This document shows positions 1 through 6,894 of a stretch of DNA of 10,487 bases, in pieces. The notes below the pieces were generated by a model. It saw only the letters and a list, made by a program, of their open reading frames with translations, was not told the DNA's origin and did not search any database. A program made the position numbers and the translations under genes. Source of the stretch: Candidatus Saccharimonadia bacterium (GTDB lineage: Bacteria; Patescibacteriota; Saccharimonadia; Saccharimonadales; Saccharimonadaceae); assembly GCA_023259925.1 (NCBI GenBank), contig JALRDS010000069.1, positions 1 through 10,487 on the forward strand, in the 5' to 3' direction. Position 1 is the first letter of the stretch. Each line of letters starts with the position of its first letter.

Positions 1-56
1 CTGCACGCAAGAAGAAAAAAGCTGCACGGCAAAATAAGAAAAAAAGCCGTCGGTAA
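1..56 (+). CDS. C-terminal tail of an upstream protein (partial), lysine/arginine-rich
   Basis: The frame starting at base 3 is open from the window edge and reads ARKKKKAARQNKKKSRR, then a TAA stop at 54-56. The other two forward frames also stop early, but this one gives a highly basic terminus of the sort seen on nucleic-acid-binding or membrane-insertion proteins. Only 17 residues are visible, so the family cannot be named. A small hairpin follows at 65-82, consistent with a transcription unit ending here. Frame choice rests on composition alone, so confidence is moderate to low. Confidence 0.4.
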   Translation, partial: ARKKKKAARQNKKKSRR

Positions 57-64
57 TACGCGGG

Positions 65-82
65 GCTAGTGTCTTAACTAGC
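65..82 (+). terminator. Small hairpin after the upstream gene, possible weak terminator
   Basis: GCTAGT (65-70) and ACTAGC (77-82) are a perfect 6-bp inverted repeat around a 6-base loop, lying just after the stop of the upstream partial gene. The bases that follow (TCTTGG) are only mildly T-rich, so it is at best a weak intrinsic terminator. It could equally be a protein-binding palindrome ahead of the M16 gene. Confidence 0.3.
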
Positions 83-84
83 TC

Positions 85-113
85 TTGGTATCGATGGATT
101 TGAAGATGATAAC
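85..113 (+). promoter_or_regulatory. Weak candidate promoter for the M16-murD-murL cluster
   Basis: TTGGTA (85-90) and GATAAC (108-113) are separated by 17 bases, and each matches the sigma-70-type consensus at 4 of 6 positions. Transcription would begin near base 120, about 8 bases before the ATG at 129. It is weaker than the other promoters in the window, and the cluster could also be read through from upstream. Confidence 0.3.
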
Positions 114-128
114 GCATGTTCCCAATCT

Positions 129-1451
129 ATGGGCGAGCAGAAAGGCGACGAGAGGCAAGTGAAGCACACCACGCAAGAAGTACGATTAAAAAACGGAGCC
201 CGAGGCCTACTAGTTGATGTTCCTGGGGCTACGGTAATGAGCTTCCAGTTCCAGTTCCGAGCCGGTAACCGGTATGTCAAACATAAAGATATATACGAAA
301 CGGCTCATATTATGGAGCATATGGCGTTTGGTGCAAATGCGGAATATAAGAGTGAGCATGCTTACGAAGCAGAGTTCACAAAAAACGGTGCCTACCATAA
401 TGCCTATACCTCCGATCTTTCTATGGTATACGTGGCTGACTGCGCTGATTTTGAATGGCAGCGCATTCTCCATTTGCAACAAGTTGCAATTTGCCAACCA
501 CGATTTAACAACGCTGAGCTCGAAGCTGAAAAGGGTAACGTACGAAGTGAGCTGACTGGCTACTTGAATAACCACAGTCGTGTGCTGTGGCCGAAGATTC
601 AGCAACTGCTCGGTGAGGACATTTTAACCTACTGGCAGCGTATTCAAACAATCAATAACGTATCACTGAAAGATATTAAAGAGCACTATGCTCGCACGCA
701 TACTGCTCAGAACATGCGGTTTGTAATTGCAGGGAAGCTCCATGGTCGTCGGAAAGAGATTATCCGTAACTTAGAGGAGTGGCAACTCGAGCCAGGAGTG
801 CGCTTTCCAGTTCCACAAGATAAGCTATCGAGTGGTAAGCCAACGATTATTCGTAGAAAAGAAGCGAGCAATATAACCTTCGGTTTGAGCCTTATGGTAC
901 CGCGAGAATTAAACGATAATGAGCTCGAAGCAATGAACTGCCTTGATCACATCCTCACTGGTACCATGCACTCAAGAATATATGGTGCTGCACGCGCAAA
1001 AGGGCTCGCATATGGTATTTTTTCTGATACATCGGCAGGTTTTTATGACTCTAGCTGGGATTTTGGCGGCCAGGTAAATCATGACACGGCTGGACGACTG
1101 TTCGATATCATTGTTCGTGAAGTGCAGTCGGTTGTGAGTGGCGGCATTAAAGACGGTGAACTTGAAGCTGCAAAAAGCTATGCTCTTGGTAGATACCAGA
1201 TGGGCGCCCAGACAGTAAGCCAAATCTCCGGCTTCTATACCAACCGATATTTTGCCGATGGTGTTGTAAAGAACTACGAAAAAGTACCAGATGCCATTAA
1301 GGCGGTAACATGTGAGCAGATGGTTGAGACCGCTAAACTATTCTTAGATGCAAATACATGGGTGCTGGCTGCAGTTACCAGTGAAGAGAAGGACGAAGTG
1401 GTGCAGCTTAGCGATAAACTCGCCAAAGTGTTTCCAAGTAGTGTAGAGTAA
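129..1451 (+). CDS. M16 family zinc metallopeptidase (pitrilysin / processing-peptidase type)
   Basis: This encodes a 440-residue inverted-zincin peptidase, the usual length of a two-domain bacterial M16 subunit. The zinc and catalytic motif HxxEH is seen as HIMEH at residues 60-64. Glu141 lies 77 residues after the second His, the spacing of the third zinc ligand in this family; Glu134 precedes it in the usual acidic helix. A GLAYGIFS segment in the C-terminal half resembles the second M16 domain. No signal peptide or membrane segment is visible, so it is probably cytoplasmic unless exported unconventionally. The ATG at 129 has no Shine-Dalgarno sequence. An in-frame GTG at 159 (VKHTTQEVRLKNG) begins right at the conserved fold and is a credible alternative start. 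The stop is 4 bases before the murD-type gene, implying co-transcription. The substrate cannot be inferred. Confidence 0.9.
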   Translation: MGEQKGDERQVKHTTQEVRLKNGARGLLVDVPGATVMSFQFQFRAGNRYVKHKDIYETAHIMEHMAFGANAEYKSEHAYEAEFTKNGAYHNAYTSDLSMVYVADCADFEWQRILHLQQVAICQPRFNNAELEAEKGNVRSELTGYLNNHSRVLWPKIQQLLGEDILTYWQRIQTINNVSLKDIKEHYARTHTAQNMRFVIAGKLHGRRKEIIRNLEEWQLEPGVRFPVPQDKLSSGKPTIIRRKEASNITFGLSLMVPRELNDNELEAMNCLDHILTGTMHSRIYGAARAKGLAYGIFSDTSAGFYDSSWDFGGQVNHDTAGRLFDIIVREVQSVVSGGIKDGELEAAKSYALGRYQMGAQTVSQISGFYTNRYFADGVVKNYEKVPDAIKAVTCEQMVETAKLFLDANTWVLAAVTSEEKDEVVQLSDKLAKVFPSSVE

Positions 1452-1455
1452 GGAT

Positions 1456-2694
1456 ATGAAGATTGCAGTAGCGGGATATGGACTGGAGGGCAAGGCTGCA
1501 TATGAATACTGGAATACTCCTGATAACGATATAACGATTGTTGATGAGCGCGGCGAGCCTGATAACTTGCCCGATTCTGCAAAGGTAATTAGCGGTCCTG
1601 ATGCGTTCTCGAATCTGGGGGAGTTTGACCTTATTATTCGCTCTCCAAGCATCCACCCTAAAAAGCTGCCATACCCAGGTAAAGTCTGGAGTACCACAAA
1701 TGAGTTTTTTGAAAGGTGCCCAGCACCAATCATCGGCGTGACTGGTACAAAAGGTAAAGGCACAACAAGTAGCCTGATTGCATCAATATTACGCGCCGCA
1801 GATGCTACGGTTCACCTGGTTGGTAACATTGGCACACCAGCCATTTCCGAGTTAAAGCACATTGCATCAAATGATATTGTTGTATTCGAGCTCTCGAGTT
1901 TTCAACTATGGGATATTCAAAAAAGTCCCCACGTGGCTGTGGTGTTGGGAATCGAGCCAGACCATCTTGATGTGCACGATTCAATGGAGGAGTACATTGC
2001 TGCTAAAGCAAATATTACTAAGTTTCAAACAAGTGCCGATACAGTAGTATTTAATAGTCTGAATGACATATCGCGCTCCATTGCTGATGCGTCACAGGCT
2101 ACGAAAATTGCATATCCGTATAATATGGCGGATTATTCGAGTAGCTTAGTTATACCAGGTGCCCATAACGTTGAAAATGCAAGCGCAGCCATTGCTGCTG
2201 TACGAGAATATGTGAATAATGCAGATATAATTCGACGAGGCTTAGCTAGTTTTGACGGATTGCCACATCGAATAAAGTTTATTCGTGACGTAAACGGTGT
2301 GCAGTTTTACGATGATAGCTACTCTTCTGCACCATCGGCGTCAATTGCAGCGCTCCGCTCGTTCACCGGAAGCAGGGTAATCTTACTAGGTGGGTTTGAT
2401 AAAGGCGCAGATTTTTCTGTACTTGCTAGCTATATTGCGGCCGATACTTCAGTGCACTGCGTGGTATATGGTGCAGTGCGCCATCGTATTGCCTCGGCTT
2501 TGGCATCAGCTGGTGTGTTAGAGCAACATGTGACGGTTATTGAATCTCAAGATTTTTCAGAAATTATTACGACAGCTCAGTCGAAAATTACGAATGGCGT
2601 GGTGCTTCTAAGCCCTGGCTGCGCCAGCTTCGACATGTTTAAAAATTTCACCGATCGGGGTGAACAGTTTACTGCAATCGTTGAGTCGCTATGA
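1456..2694 (+). CDS. murD2: UDP-N-acetylmuramoyl-L-alanine--glutamate ligase, probably the L-glutamate-adding MurD2 type
   Basis: This 412-residue Mur ligase adds glutamate to UDP-MurNAc-L-Ala using ATP in the cytoplasmic stage of peptidoglycan synthesis. Visible features are a Rossmann-like N-terminus (MKIAVAGYG), the P-loop GVTGTKGKGTTS (94-105), the MurD signature ELSSFQL (145-151), DHLD (169-172) with the likely carbamylated Lys184, GAHNVENA (235-242), GLPHR (268-272), GGFDKGADF (312-320) and LLSPGCASFDMFKNF (384-398). Classical MurD enzymes have DSKATN near residue 287; here it is DSYSSAP, so the Lys and Thr that help hold D-Glu are missing. Together with the overlapping MurL-like gene, this suggests the enzyme uses L-Glu, as MurD2 of Xanthomonas oryzae does. 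The family is certain; the substrate is inferred. The gene ends in TGA, overlapping the next ATG as ATGA, so translation is probably coupled. Confidence 0.88.
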   Translation: MKIAVAGYGLEGKAAYEYWNTPDNDITIVDERGEPDNLPDSAKVISGPDAFSNLGEFDLIIRSPSIHPKKLPYPGKVWSTTNEFFERCPAPIIGVTGTKGKGTTSSLIASILRAADATVHLVGNIGTPAISELKHIASNDIVVFELSSFQLWDIQKSPHVAVVLGIEPDHLDVHDSMEEYIAAKANITKFQTSADTVVFNSLNDISRSIADASQATKIAYPYNMADYSSSLVIPGAHNVENASAAIAAVREYVNNADIIRRGLASFDGLPHRIKFIRDVNGVQFYDDSYSSAPSASIAALRSFTGSRVILLGGFDKGADFSVLASYIAADTSVHCVVYGAVRHRIASALASAGVLEQHVTVIESQDFSEIITTAQSKITNGVVLLSPGCASFDMFKNFTDRGEQFTAIVESL

Positions 2695-3959
2695 CATTTA
2701 TTTTTAAAAACTATGCGTTTGATGCAGAAACAAATGTAGCCTCGTTTCATTACGGTGATAGTCAGGGCAGGGTGTACGCGGAGCGATTTTCATTTCCTCG
2801 CAGCATACCAACGTACAATCAAGCTGTGTTTGAGCGAGCACTGTTTCTGAGTTTCCTACTGATTGGCGTATCCTATTATAAATGTTTTCCGACCACAGAT
2901 ATTTTATTTGAAACCGGCGGCCTGGATGAGTGGCGGGCAGCCTTCTTAAATTACGTGTACCAGGAGGGTTTAAGCCAATTCGCGTACGAAAATGACTTAA
3001 CGCGCGCAGACCTAGCGCACTTTACTCCAGCAGCTGGAGCAAACAGTAAAATAGCAACCGACTACGAAGGATTGGGTACATTGTCTCTTCAAAGCGGCGG
3101 TAAAGATTCATTACTACTGGCATCACTGTTAGAGAAGAATGATCACCCATACACTGCTTGGTACGTTTCGAGTAGCGATTCATATCCGAAAGTACTGGAC
3201 TCGCTCAATAGTGAGTTGCTGGTTGCTAAGCGCTCAATCGATACACCGGCACTACTACAGGCCGCAAAGCAGGGTGGTAAGAATGGTCATGTTCCAGTCA
3301 CTTTTATAGTTTTAAGCTATGCAGTGATGCAGGCGGTGCTGCTCAATAAGCAGACGGTCCTAGCTGCAATCGCCCATGAGGGTGACGAGCCGCATGGATG
3401 GATTGGTGACTTACCGATTAATCATCAATGGTCTAAAACGTGGCAAGCTGAAACACTGTTTGCTGAGTATGTACGGCGCTATATTTCACCAGATCTTCGG
3501 GTTGGCTCGCCGTTACGGGCAATGAGTGAGCTAAAGATAACGCAATTATTTTCAGAACATTCATGGCATCGATTTGCCGACGAATTTAGCTCTTGTAACG
3601 TAGCCAACTACAAGCAAGGCGCTAATAATCAAACACTTAGTTGGTGTGGGCTGTGTCCAAAATGTGCAAACGCTTATTTGTTGTTTGCGCCATTTACTAC
3701 CAAGGACGAGCTCGACCAGCACCTCGGAGGGGATCTGTTTAGTAAATCTGAATTGGTAGATACGTTTAAAGGTCTACTGGGCGTGGATGGGGTAATGAAA
3801 CCCTTCGAATGCGTGGGTGAGATAGGAGAGCTCCGTGCTGCATACCACACGGCTAGGCAGAACGGCTACTCGTCACTGCCATTTGAAGTTCCTGTGTCAA
3901 ATTTCCCAATCGACGAAACCTACCCTTCGCAAGACTGGGCCACGGCAATGGTACAATAG
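2691..3959 (+). CDS. murL: UDP-MurNAc-L-alanyl-L-glutamate epimerase (MurL)
   Basis: I recognise this 422-residue protein as MurL. That enzyme uses ATP to epimerise the terminal glutamate of UDP-MurNAc-L-Ala-L-Glu, giving the D-Glu form needed for peptidoglycan. Supporting features are an ATP-pyrophosphatase-type loop SGGKDS at residues 135-140 after the strand GTLSL, the segment NGHVPVTFI (198-206), the cysteine cluster WCGLCPKC (318-325, Cys319/322/325) and KPFECVGEIGEL (370-381). All are features I associate with MurL proteins. There is no signal peptide, which fits a cytoplasmic enzyme acting on a nucleotide-linked precursor. The start overlaps the stop of the MurD-type ligase by four bases, so ligase and epimerase are likely made together. 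The call comes from remembered motifs and gene pairing, not an alignment. The fallback name is a PP-loop ATPase-like protein of unknown substrate. Confidence 0.8.
   Translation: MTFIFKNYAFDAETNVASFHYGDSQGRVYAERFSFPRSIPTYNQAVFERALFLSFLLIGVSYYKCFPTTDILFETGGLDEWRAAFLNYVYQEGLSQFAYENDLTRADLAHFTPAAGANSKIATDYEGLGTLSLQSGGKDSLLLASLLEKNDHPYTAWYVSSSDSYPKVLDSLNSELLVAKRSIDTPALLQAAKQGGKNGHVPVTFIVLSYAVMQAVLLNKQTVLAAIAHEGDEPHGWIGDLPINHQWSKTWQAETLFAEYVRRYISPDLRVGSPLRAMSELKITQLFSEHSWHRFADEFSSCNVANYKQGANNQTLSWCGLCPKCANAYLLFAPFTTKDELDQHLGGDLFSKSELVDTFKGLLGVDGVMKPFECVGEIGELRAAYHTARQNGYSSLPFEVPVSNFPIDETYPSQDWATAMVQ
3949..3957 (+). promoter_or_regulatory. Extended -10 promoter for prfB inside the end of murL
   Basis: TGG followed by TACAAT (3952-3957, 5 of 6 consensus) forms an extended -10 with no convincing -35. 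The hexamer ends 7 bases before the GTG start at 3965, so transcription would begin at about 3964-3965, giving a leaderless prfB message. It lies within the last codons and stop of murL. Confidence 0.5.
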
Positions 3960-3964
3960 CAGTA

Positions 3965-5050
3965 GTGCATTCTCTTGAAAAACGCGTTCACCAGTTACAG
4001 GAAGACATTTCAGTCGCGATGTCCAGGCTCTCATTGGAGCAGAAAGCTGATGAGTTGGTTCAAGTTGATCATGAGTTATCCGTCCCAGAAGTATGGAATA
4101 ATCCCGCAAGAGCTCAGGACTTAAGTAAAAAGGCAGCCGGCTTGCGGTCATTGATTGAGCCCTGGCAGCAGCTCGCCCTGCAAGTTCAAGATATCCAAGA
4201 ATTACTAGCACTTGGTGACGACTCCTTGCAGCAAGAATTTGAAATACAGATATCGGCGTTTGAAAACGAGCTTGTCCTGCGAAAAAAAGACTTATTATTT
4301 AACGGCCAGTATGATGACCACGATGCAATTGTGCGGATTACTGCTGGTGTAGGCGGCACTGACGCGCAGGATTGGGCTGAAATGCTCGAGCGGATGTATA
4401 TACGGTGGGCCGAAAAGGCTGGCATGACAGTATCAACGGCAGAACGCTCTACCGGCGACGAAGCAGGTATAAAAACAAGTGTAATTGAGGTAAGCGGGAC
4501 GTACAGCTACGGTAAATTACGCAGTGAGCATGGTGTGCACCGATTGGTGCGCTTGAGCCCATTTAATAGCGACAATCTGCGCCAAACCAGTTTTGCGCTG
4601 GTTGAAGTGTTGCCGCGAATCGACGCACCCGAGGAAGTTCATATTGACGACAAGGATCTGAAGATTGATGTGTACCGCGCTGGGGGGCACGGCGGCCAGA
4701 GTGTGAATACAACAGATTCAGCCGTGCGGATCACGCACCTCCCTACAAACACTGTAGTGGCAATTCAAAATGAACGCTCGCAGCTACAGAATAAAGACAC
4801 GGCTATGCGCCTATTGCGTTCAAAGCTGGCTCAGTTGCAGCTTGAGCAACATGCTGAGAACCTAAGTGACTTGCAGGCGGGTGAATCGGCTAATTGGGGT
4901 TCTCAAATCCGCAACTACGTACTGCATCCCTACACCCTAGTGAAAGATACTCGTACAAAGCACGAAGATAAAGATGCAAAAAGCGTGCTTGATGGTAAAA
5001 TTGATGGATTTATTACCGCATACCTAGAGCAGCACTTCGAAGAAGCTTAG
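3965..5050 (+). CDS. prfB: Peptide chain release factor 2 (RF2)
   Basis: RF2 ends translation at UGA and UAA codons by triggering hydrolysis of peptidyl-tRNA in the ribosome. The 361-residue protein has the helical N-terminal domain (PEVWNNPARAQ at 41-51), the RF2 codon-recognition tripeptide SPF at 198-200 in RLVRLSPF, and the catalytic GGQ at 243-245 in GGHGGQSVNTTDSAVRITH. The residue before GGQ is His242, where Ala, Pro or Lys is more usual. The gene starts with GTG only 5 bases after the murL stop and has its own extended -10. Unlike many bacterial prfB genes, it is one continuous frame: the region matching the usual CTT-TGA frameshift site reads through as SRLSLEQKADEL, so the classic autoregulation is absent. 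The prfB-ftsE-ftsX order is common in Firmicutes and Actinobacteria. Confidence 0.97.
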   Translation: MHSLEKRVHQLQEDISVAMSRLSLEQKADELVQVDHELSVPEVWNNPARAQDLSKKAAGLRSLIEPWQQLALQVQDIQELLALGDDSLQQEFEIQISAFENELVLRKKDLLFNGQYDDHDAIVRITAGVGGTDAQDWAEMLERMYIRWAEKAGMTVSTAERSTGDEAGIKTSVIEVSGTYSYGKLRSEHGVHRLVRLSPFNSDNLRQTSFALVEVLPRIDAPEEVHIDDKDLKIDVYRAGGHGGQSVNTTDSAVRITHLPTNTVVAIQNERSQLQNKDTAMRLLRSKLAQLQLEQHAENLSDLQAGESANWGSQIRNYVLHPYTLVKDTRTKHEDKDAKSVLDGKIDGFITAYLEQHFEEA

Positions 5051-5180
5051 TAAATACCGTACGAATAAAAGCCAGTCACACCCCCCCTAGTTGATGCGTA
5101 AAAAGTAGCGCGCTATACTGAGCTAACAACCGGTTATGAATAGCGTATGAAGGTACTACTTATGCTATAATTGAGCGTAA
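5051..5180 (+). promoter_or_regulatory. prfB-ftsE intergenic region with distal promoter P1
   Basis: This 130-base gap is the longest in the window. A good promoter lies at TTGATG (5091-5096) and TATACT (5114-5119) with a 17-base spacer; transcription would begin near 5126 and give ftsE a leader of about 55 bases. The perfect palindrome TAGCGCGCTA (5106-5115) runs into the -10. A run of seven C residues (5081-5087) sits just upstream of the -35, and the palindrome AACCGGTT (5128-5135) sits at the predicted transcript start. No convincing terminator for prfB is seen. Confidence 0.6.
5163..5171 (+). promoter_or_regulatory. Proximal leaderless promoter P2 of ftsE (perfect extended -10)
   Basis: TGC directly precedes a perfect TATAAT (5166-5171), forming an extended -10 that needs no good -35, and none is seen. 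The hexamer ends 9 bases before the ftsE ATG at 5181, so the transcript should begin about 2-3 bases before the start codon. The 9-mer CTTATGCTA here (5159-5167) recurs at the CHAP gene promoter (6873-6881), suggesting the two are expressed similarly. Confidence 0.65.
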
Positions 5181-5864
5181 ATGATTCTTCTAGATAGGGT
5201 AACAAAAACATACGGTAAAAATACCACGCCAGCATTGCAGCGGATTAGTTTGCATGTTGAGCCAAAAGAGTTTGTTATTCTGGTTGGTACCTCTGGAGCG
5301 GGTAAATCAACGCTGCTAAAATTACTTACTAGGGAAGAGAAGCCAACAAGCGGTAAGATTGTAGTTGGTGGTATTGACTATGACACGTTGAAAGACAAGC
5401 ATATTCCGCTACTACGGCGTAAGATTGGCGTGGTGTTCCAAGACTTTAAATTATTGCCACAGCGAACGGTTTTTGAAAACATTGCCTTTGCGTTAGAAAT
5501 TGCCGGTATGACACACCGTGAGATTAAAACCACAGTGCCAAAGGTGATCGAGCTAGTTGGGCTTGCCGGCAAAGAAAAATCATTCCCGCACCAACTCAGT
5601 GGTGGGGAGCGTCAACGCGTGGCGATTGCTCGCGCTGTAGTGCGGCAGCCGAAAATACTAATCGCTGACGAGCCAACTGGGAACTTAGACCCGAAGCACA
5701 GTTGGGATATTGTTCGTTTGCTCGAAAAAATTAACCGCTACGGTACAACAGTACTTTTGACGACACATAACGTAGAAATTGTGAATAAATTACAGCGCCG
5801 GGTAGTGACGCTAGAGCACGGGAAGATCACAAGCGATCAGGCGCAAGGGAGCTATAGGCAGTAA
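5181..5864 (+). CDS. ftsE: Cell division ATP-binding protein FtsE
   Basis: FtsE is the cytoplasmic ATPase of the FtsEX complex. It powers conformational changes in FtsX that switch on peptidoglycan hydrolases at the division site. The 227-residue ABC domain is complete: Walker A GTSGAGKS (36-43), Q-loop Gln87 in VVFQDFKLLP, signature LSGGERQ (139-145), Walker B ILIADEP with Asp163 and Glu164, D-loop GNLD, and the switch His196 in LLTTHN. VFENIAFALE and the short C-terminus are typical of FtsE. The stop TAA shares its last base with the ftsX ATG (TAATG), so the two are translationally coupled. Two promoters lie upstream: P1 giving a leader, and P2 placed for leaderless initiation. Confidence 0.97.
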   Translation: MILLDRVTKTYGKNTTPALQRISLHVEPKEFVILVGTSGAGKSTLLKLLTREEKPTSGKIVVGGIDYDTLKDKHIPLLRRKIGVVFQDFKLLPQRTVFENIAFALEIAGMTHREIKTTVPKVIELVGLAGKEKSFPHQLSGGERQRVAIARAVVRQPKILIADEPTGNLDPKHSWDIVRLLEKINRYGTTVLLTTHNVEIVNKLQRRVVTLEHGKITSDQAQGSYRQ

Positions 5865-6844
5865 TGGCGGGTAAAAAAATGACATCGAAGCAATTTGCTC
5901 AAAGTAAGCGAAAGCGTCGCCAGTGGATTACGTTTGTTCGTATGTGCCGTTATGGCGTGAACAATTTTTCTCGTAACGCATGGTTAACTGTTGCGGCAAC
6001 GGCAGTGATGACAATCACGCTACTAATTGTATTTGTAACGTTGGCGGCACGTAATACATTGGTGAGTTCAGTAGATGTTATTCGCGACAATGTTGATATG
6101 TCGATTTATGTAAAGACAGATATAGAAGATAGCGCTGTCGAGACGATTAGAAAAGATTTAAAAAACTTAAGCTCTGTACGCGAAGTAAGTTATATTTCGC
6201 CGGAAGAAGCACGAAAAAACTTTGCTGAGGCAAGTAGTACCGACCCTGATACGCTAAGTGCTCTGAATGAAGCTACGAACCGCAACCCTGGTACGTTTCG
6301 TGTAAAACTCGTAGATATTAACGACACTTCGCAGCTCAAAACCTTTGTAGATAGCAATGATACGTTTGTAGCGAATCGCGACGTTAATCGCGAGCCGTCT
6401 TTCGAAGGTGAGCGTCGTACGGCAATCGAAAACATCGGTCGCTGGGTAGAATTTGCTGATCGAGTTGGTATTGTTGGTAGTGTTGTGTTCATTGGTATTT
6501 CCTCACTGATTATCTTTAATACCATCCGCATGGCCATCTTTAATCGGCGCGATGAAATTGAAATGATGAAGTTAATTGGCGCAGACAAGAGCTTTATTCG
6601 TGGTCCGTTTATCGTTGAAGCAGTAGTATATGGCTTTATTGCAGCGCTGATTGCGACCGGGCTTGGTATTGCAGGGCTATACTCTCTAAAAGATAAGTTG
6701 CTCAGCTATCAGGTGGCAATTGAACCTACGCTCAATTTTGTTGTTATGTACTCTGTGTTTGTACTGCTCGGCATGATTCTACTCGGTGCATTAATTGGTA
6801 CAATTTCATCGCTGCTGGCAACCAGGCGCTATCTAAAGATTTAG
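5864..6844 (+). CDS. ftsX: Cell division protein FtsX (ABC permease)
   Basis: FtsX is the membrane partner of FtsE and relays its ATPase cycle to an extracellular hydrolase. The 326-residue protein has a basic cytoplasmic N-terminus (KRKRRQWITF), a first membrane helix at about 39-61, an extracellular domain at about 62-200 in the hydrolase-contacting position, then helices at about 201-221, 248-274 and 293-318. After the second helix comes the conserved NRRDEIEMMKLIGADKSFIR segment (227-246), which contacts the ATPase. The layout and length match the family. The start overlaps the ftsE stop by one base and no ribosome binding site is apparent, so translation probably depends on coupling. The next gene is the likely downstream effector. 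Confidence 0.96.
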   Translation: MAGKKMTSKQFAQSKRKRRQWITFVRMCRYGVNNFSRNAWLTVAATAVMTITLLIVFVTLAARNTLVSSVDVIRDNVDMSIYVKTDIEDSAVETIRKDLKNLSSVREVSYISPEEARKNFAEASSTDPDTLSALNEATNRNPGTFRVKLVDINDTSQLKTFVDSNDTFVANRDVNREPSFEGERRTAIENIGRWVEFADRVGIVGSVVFIGISSLIIFNTIRMAIFNRRDEIEMMKLIGADKSFIRGPFIVEAVVYGFIAALIATGLGIAGLYSLKDKLLSYQVAIEPTLNFVVMYSVFVLLGMILLGALIGTISSLLATRRYLKI

Positions 6845-6855
6845 CGAAAAATCTA

Positions 6856-6885
6856 TTGACGCATGCAAATTGCTTATGCTACTGT
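6856..6885 (+). promoter_or_regulatory. Leaderless promoter of the CHAP hydrolase gene with a shared spacer element
   Basis: TTGACG (6856-6861, 5 of 6) is followed after 18 bases by TACTGT (6880-6885), itself preceded by TGC as an extended -10. The hexamer ends 9 bases before the ATG at 6895, so the leader would be 2-3 bases at most. Between the boxes, AAATTGCTTAT (6867-6877) is the exact reverse complement of the 11-mer in the spacer of the 9824 gene promoter. The spacer also holds the near-palindrome GCAAATTGC. Confidence 0.6.
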
Positions 6886-6894
6886 GAGATGTAG

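Noticed and set aside
1274..1763. Overlapping minus-strand open frames opposite the M16/murD junction, and similar ones elsewhere (for example 210-605 and 6190-6588).
   Set aside because: They lie antisense to well-identified genes, their translations resemble no protein family, and they lack promoters or start signals.
5081..5087. Run of seven C residues upstream of the ftsE promoters as a functional or phase-variable tract.
   Set aside because: It lies outside any coding frame and just outside the -35. A single short homopolymer gives no evidence of function and could be a sequencing length error.
5147..5170. Seven-codon reading frame MKVLLML in the leader of the ftsE P1 transcript, as a possible leader peptide.
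   Set aside because: Too short, with no ribosome binding site and no regulatory codon run, and it overlaps the second promoter's -10. Chance is the simpler explanation.
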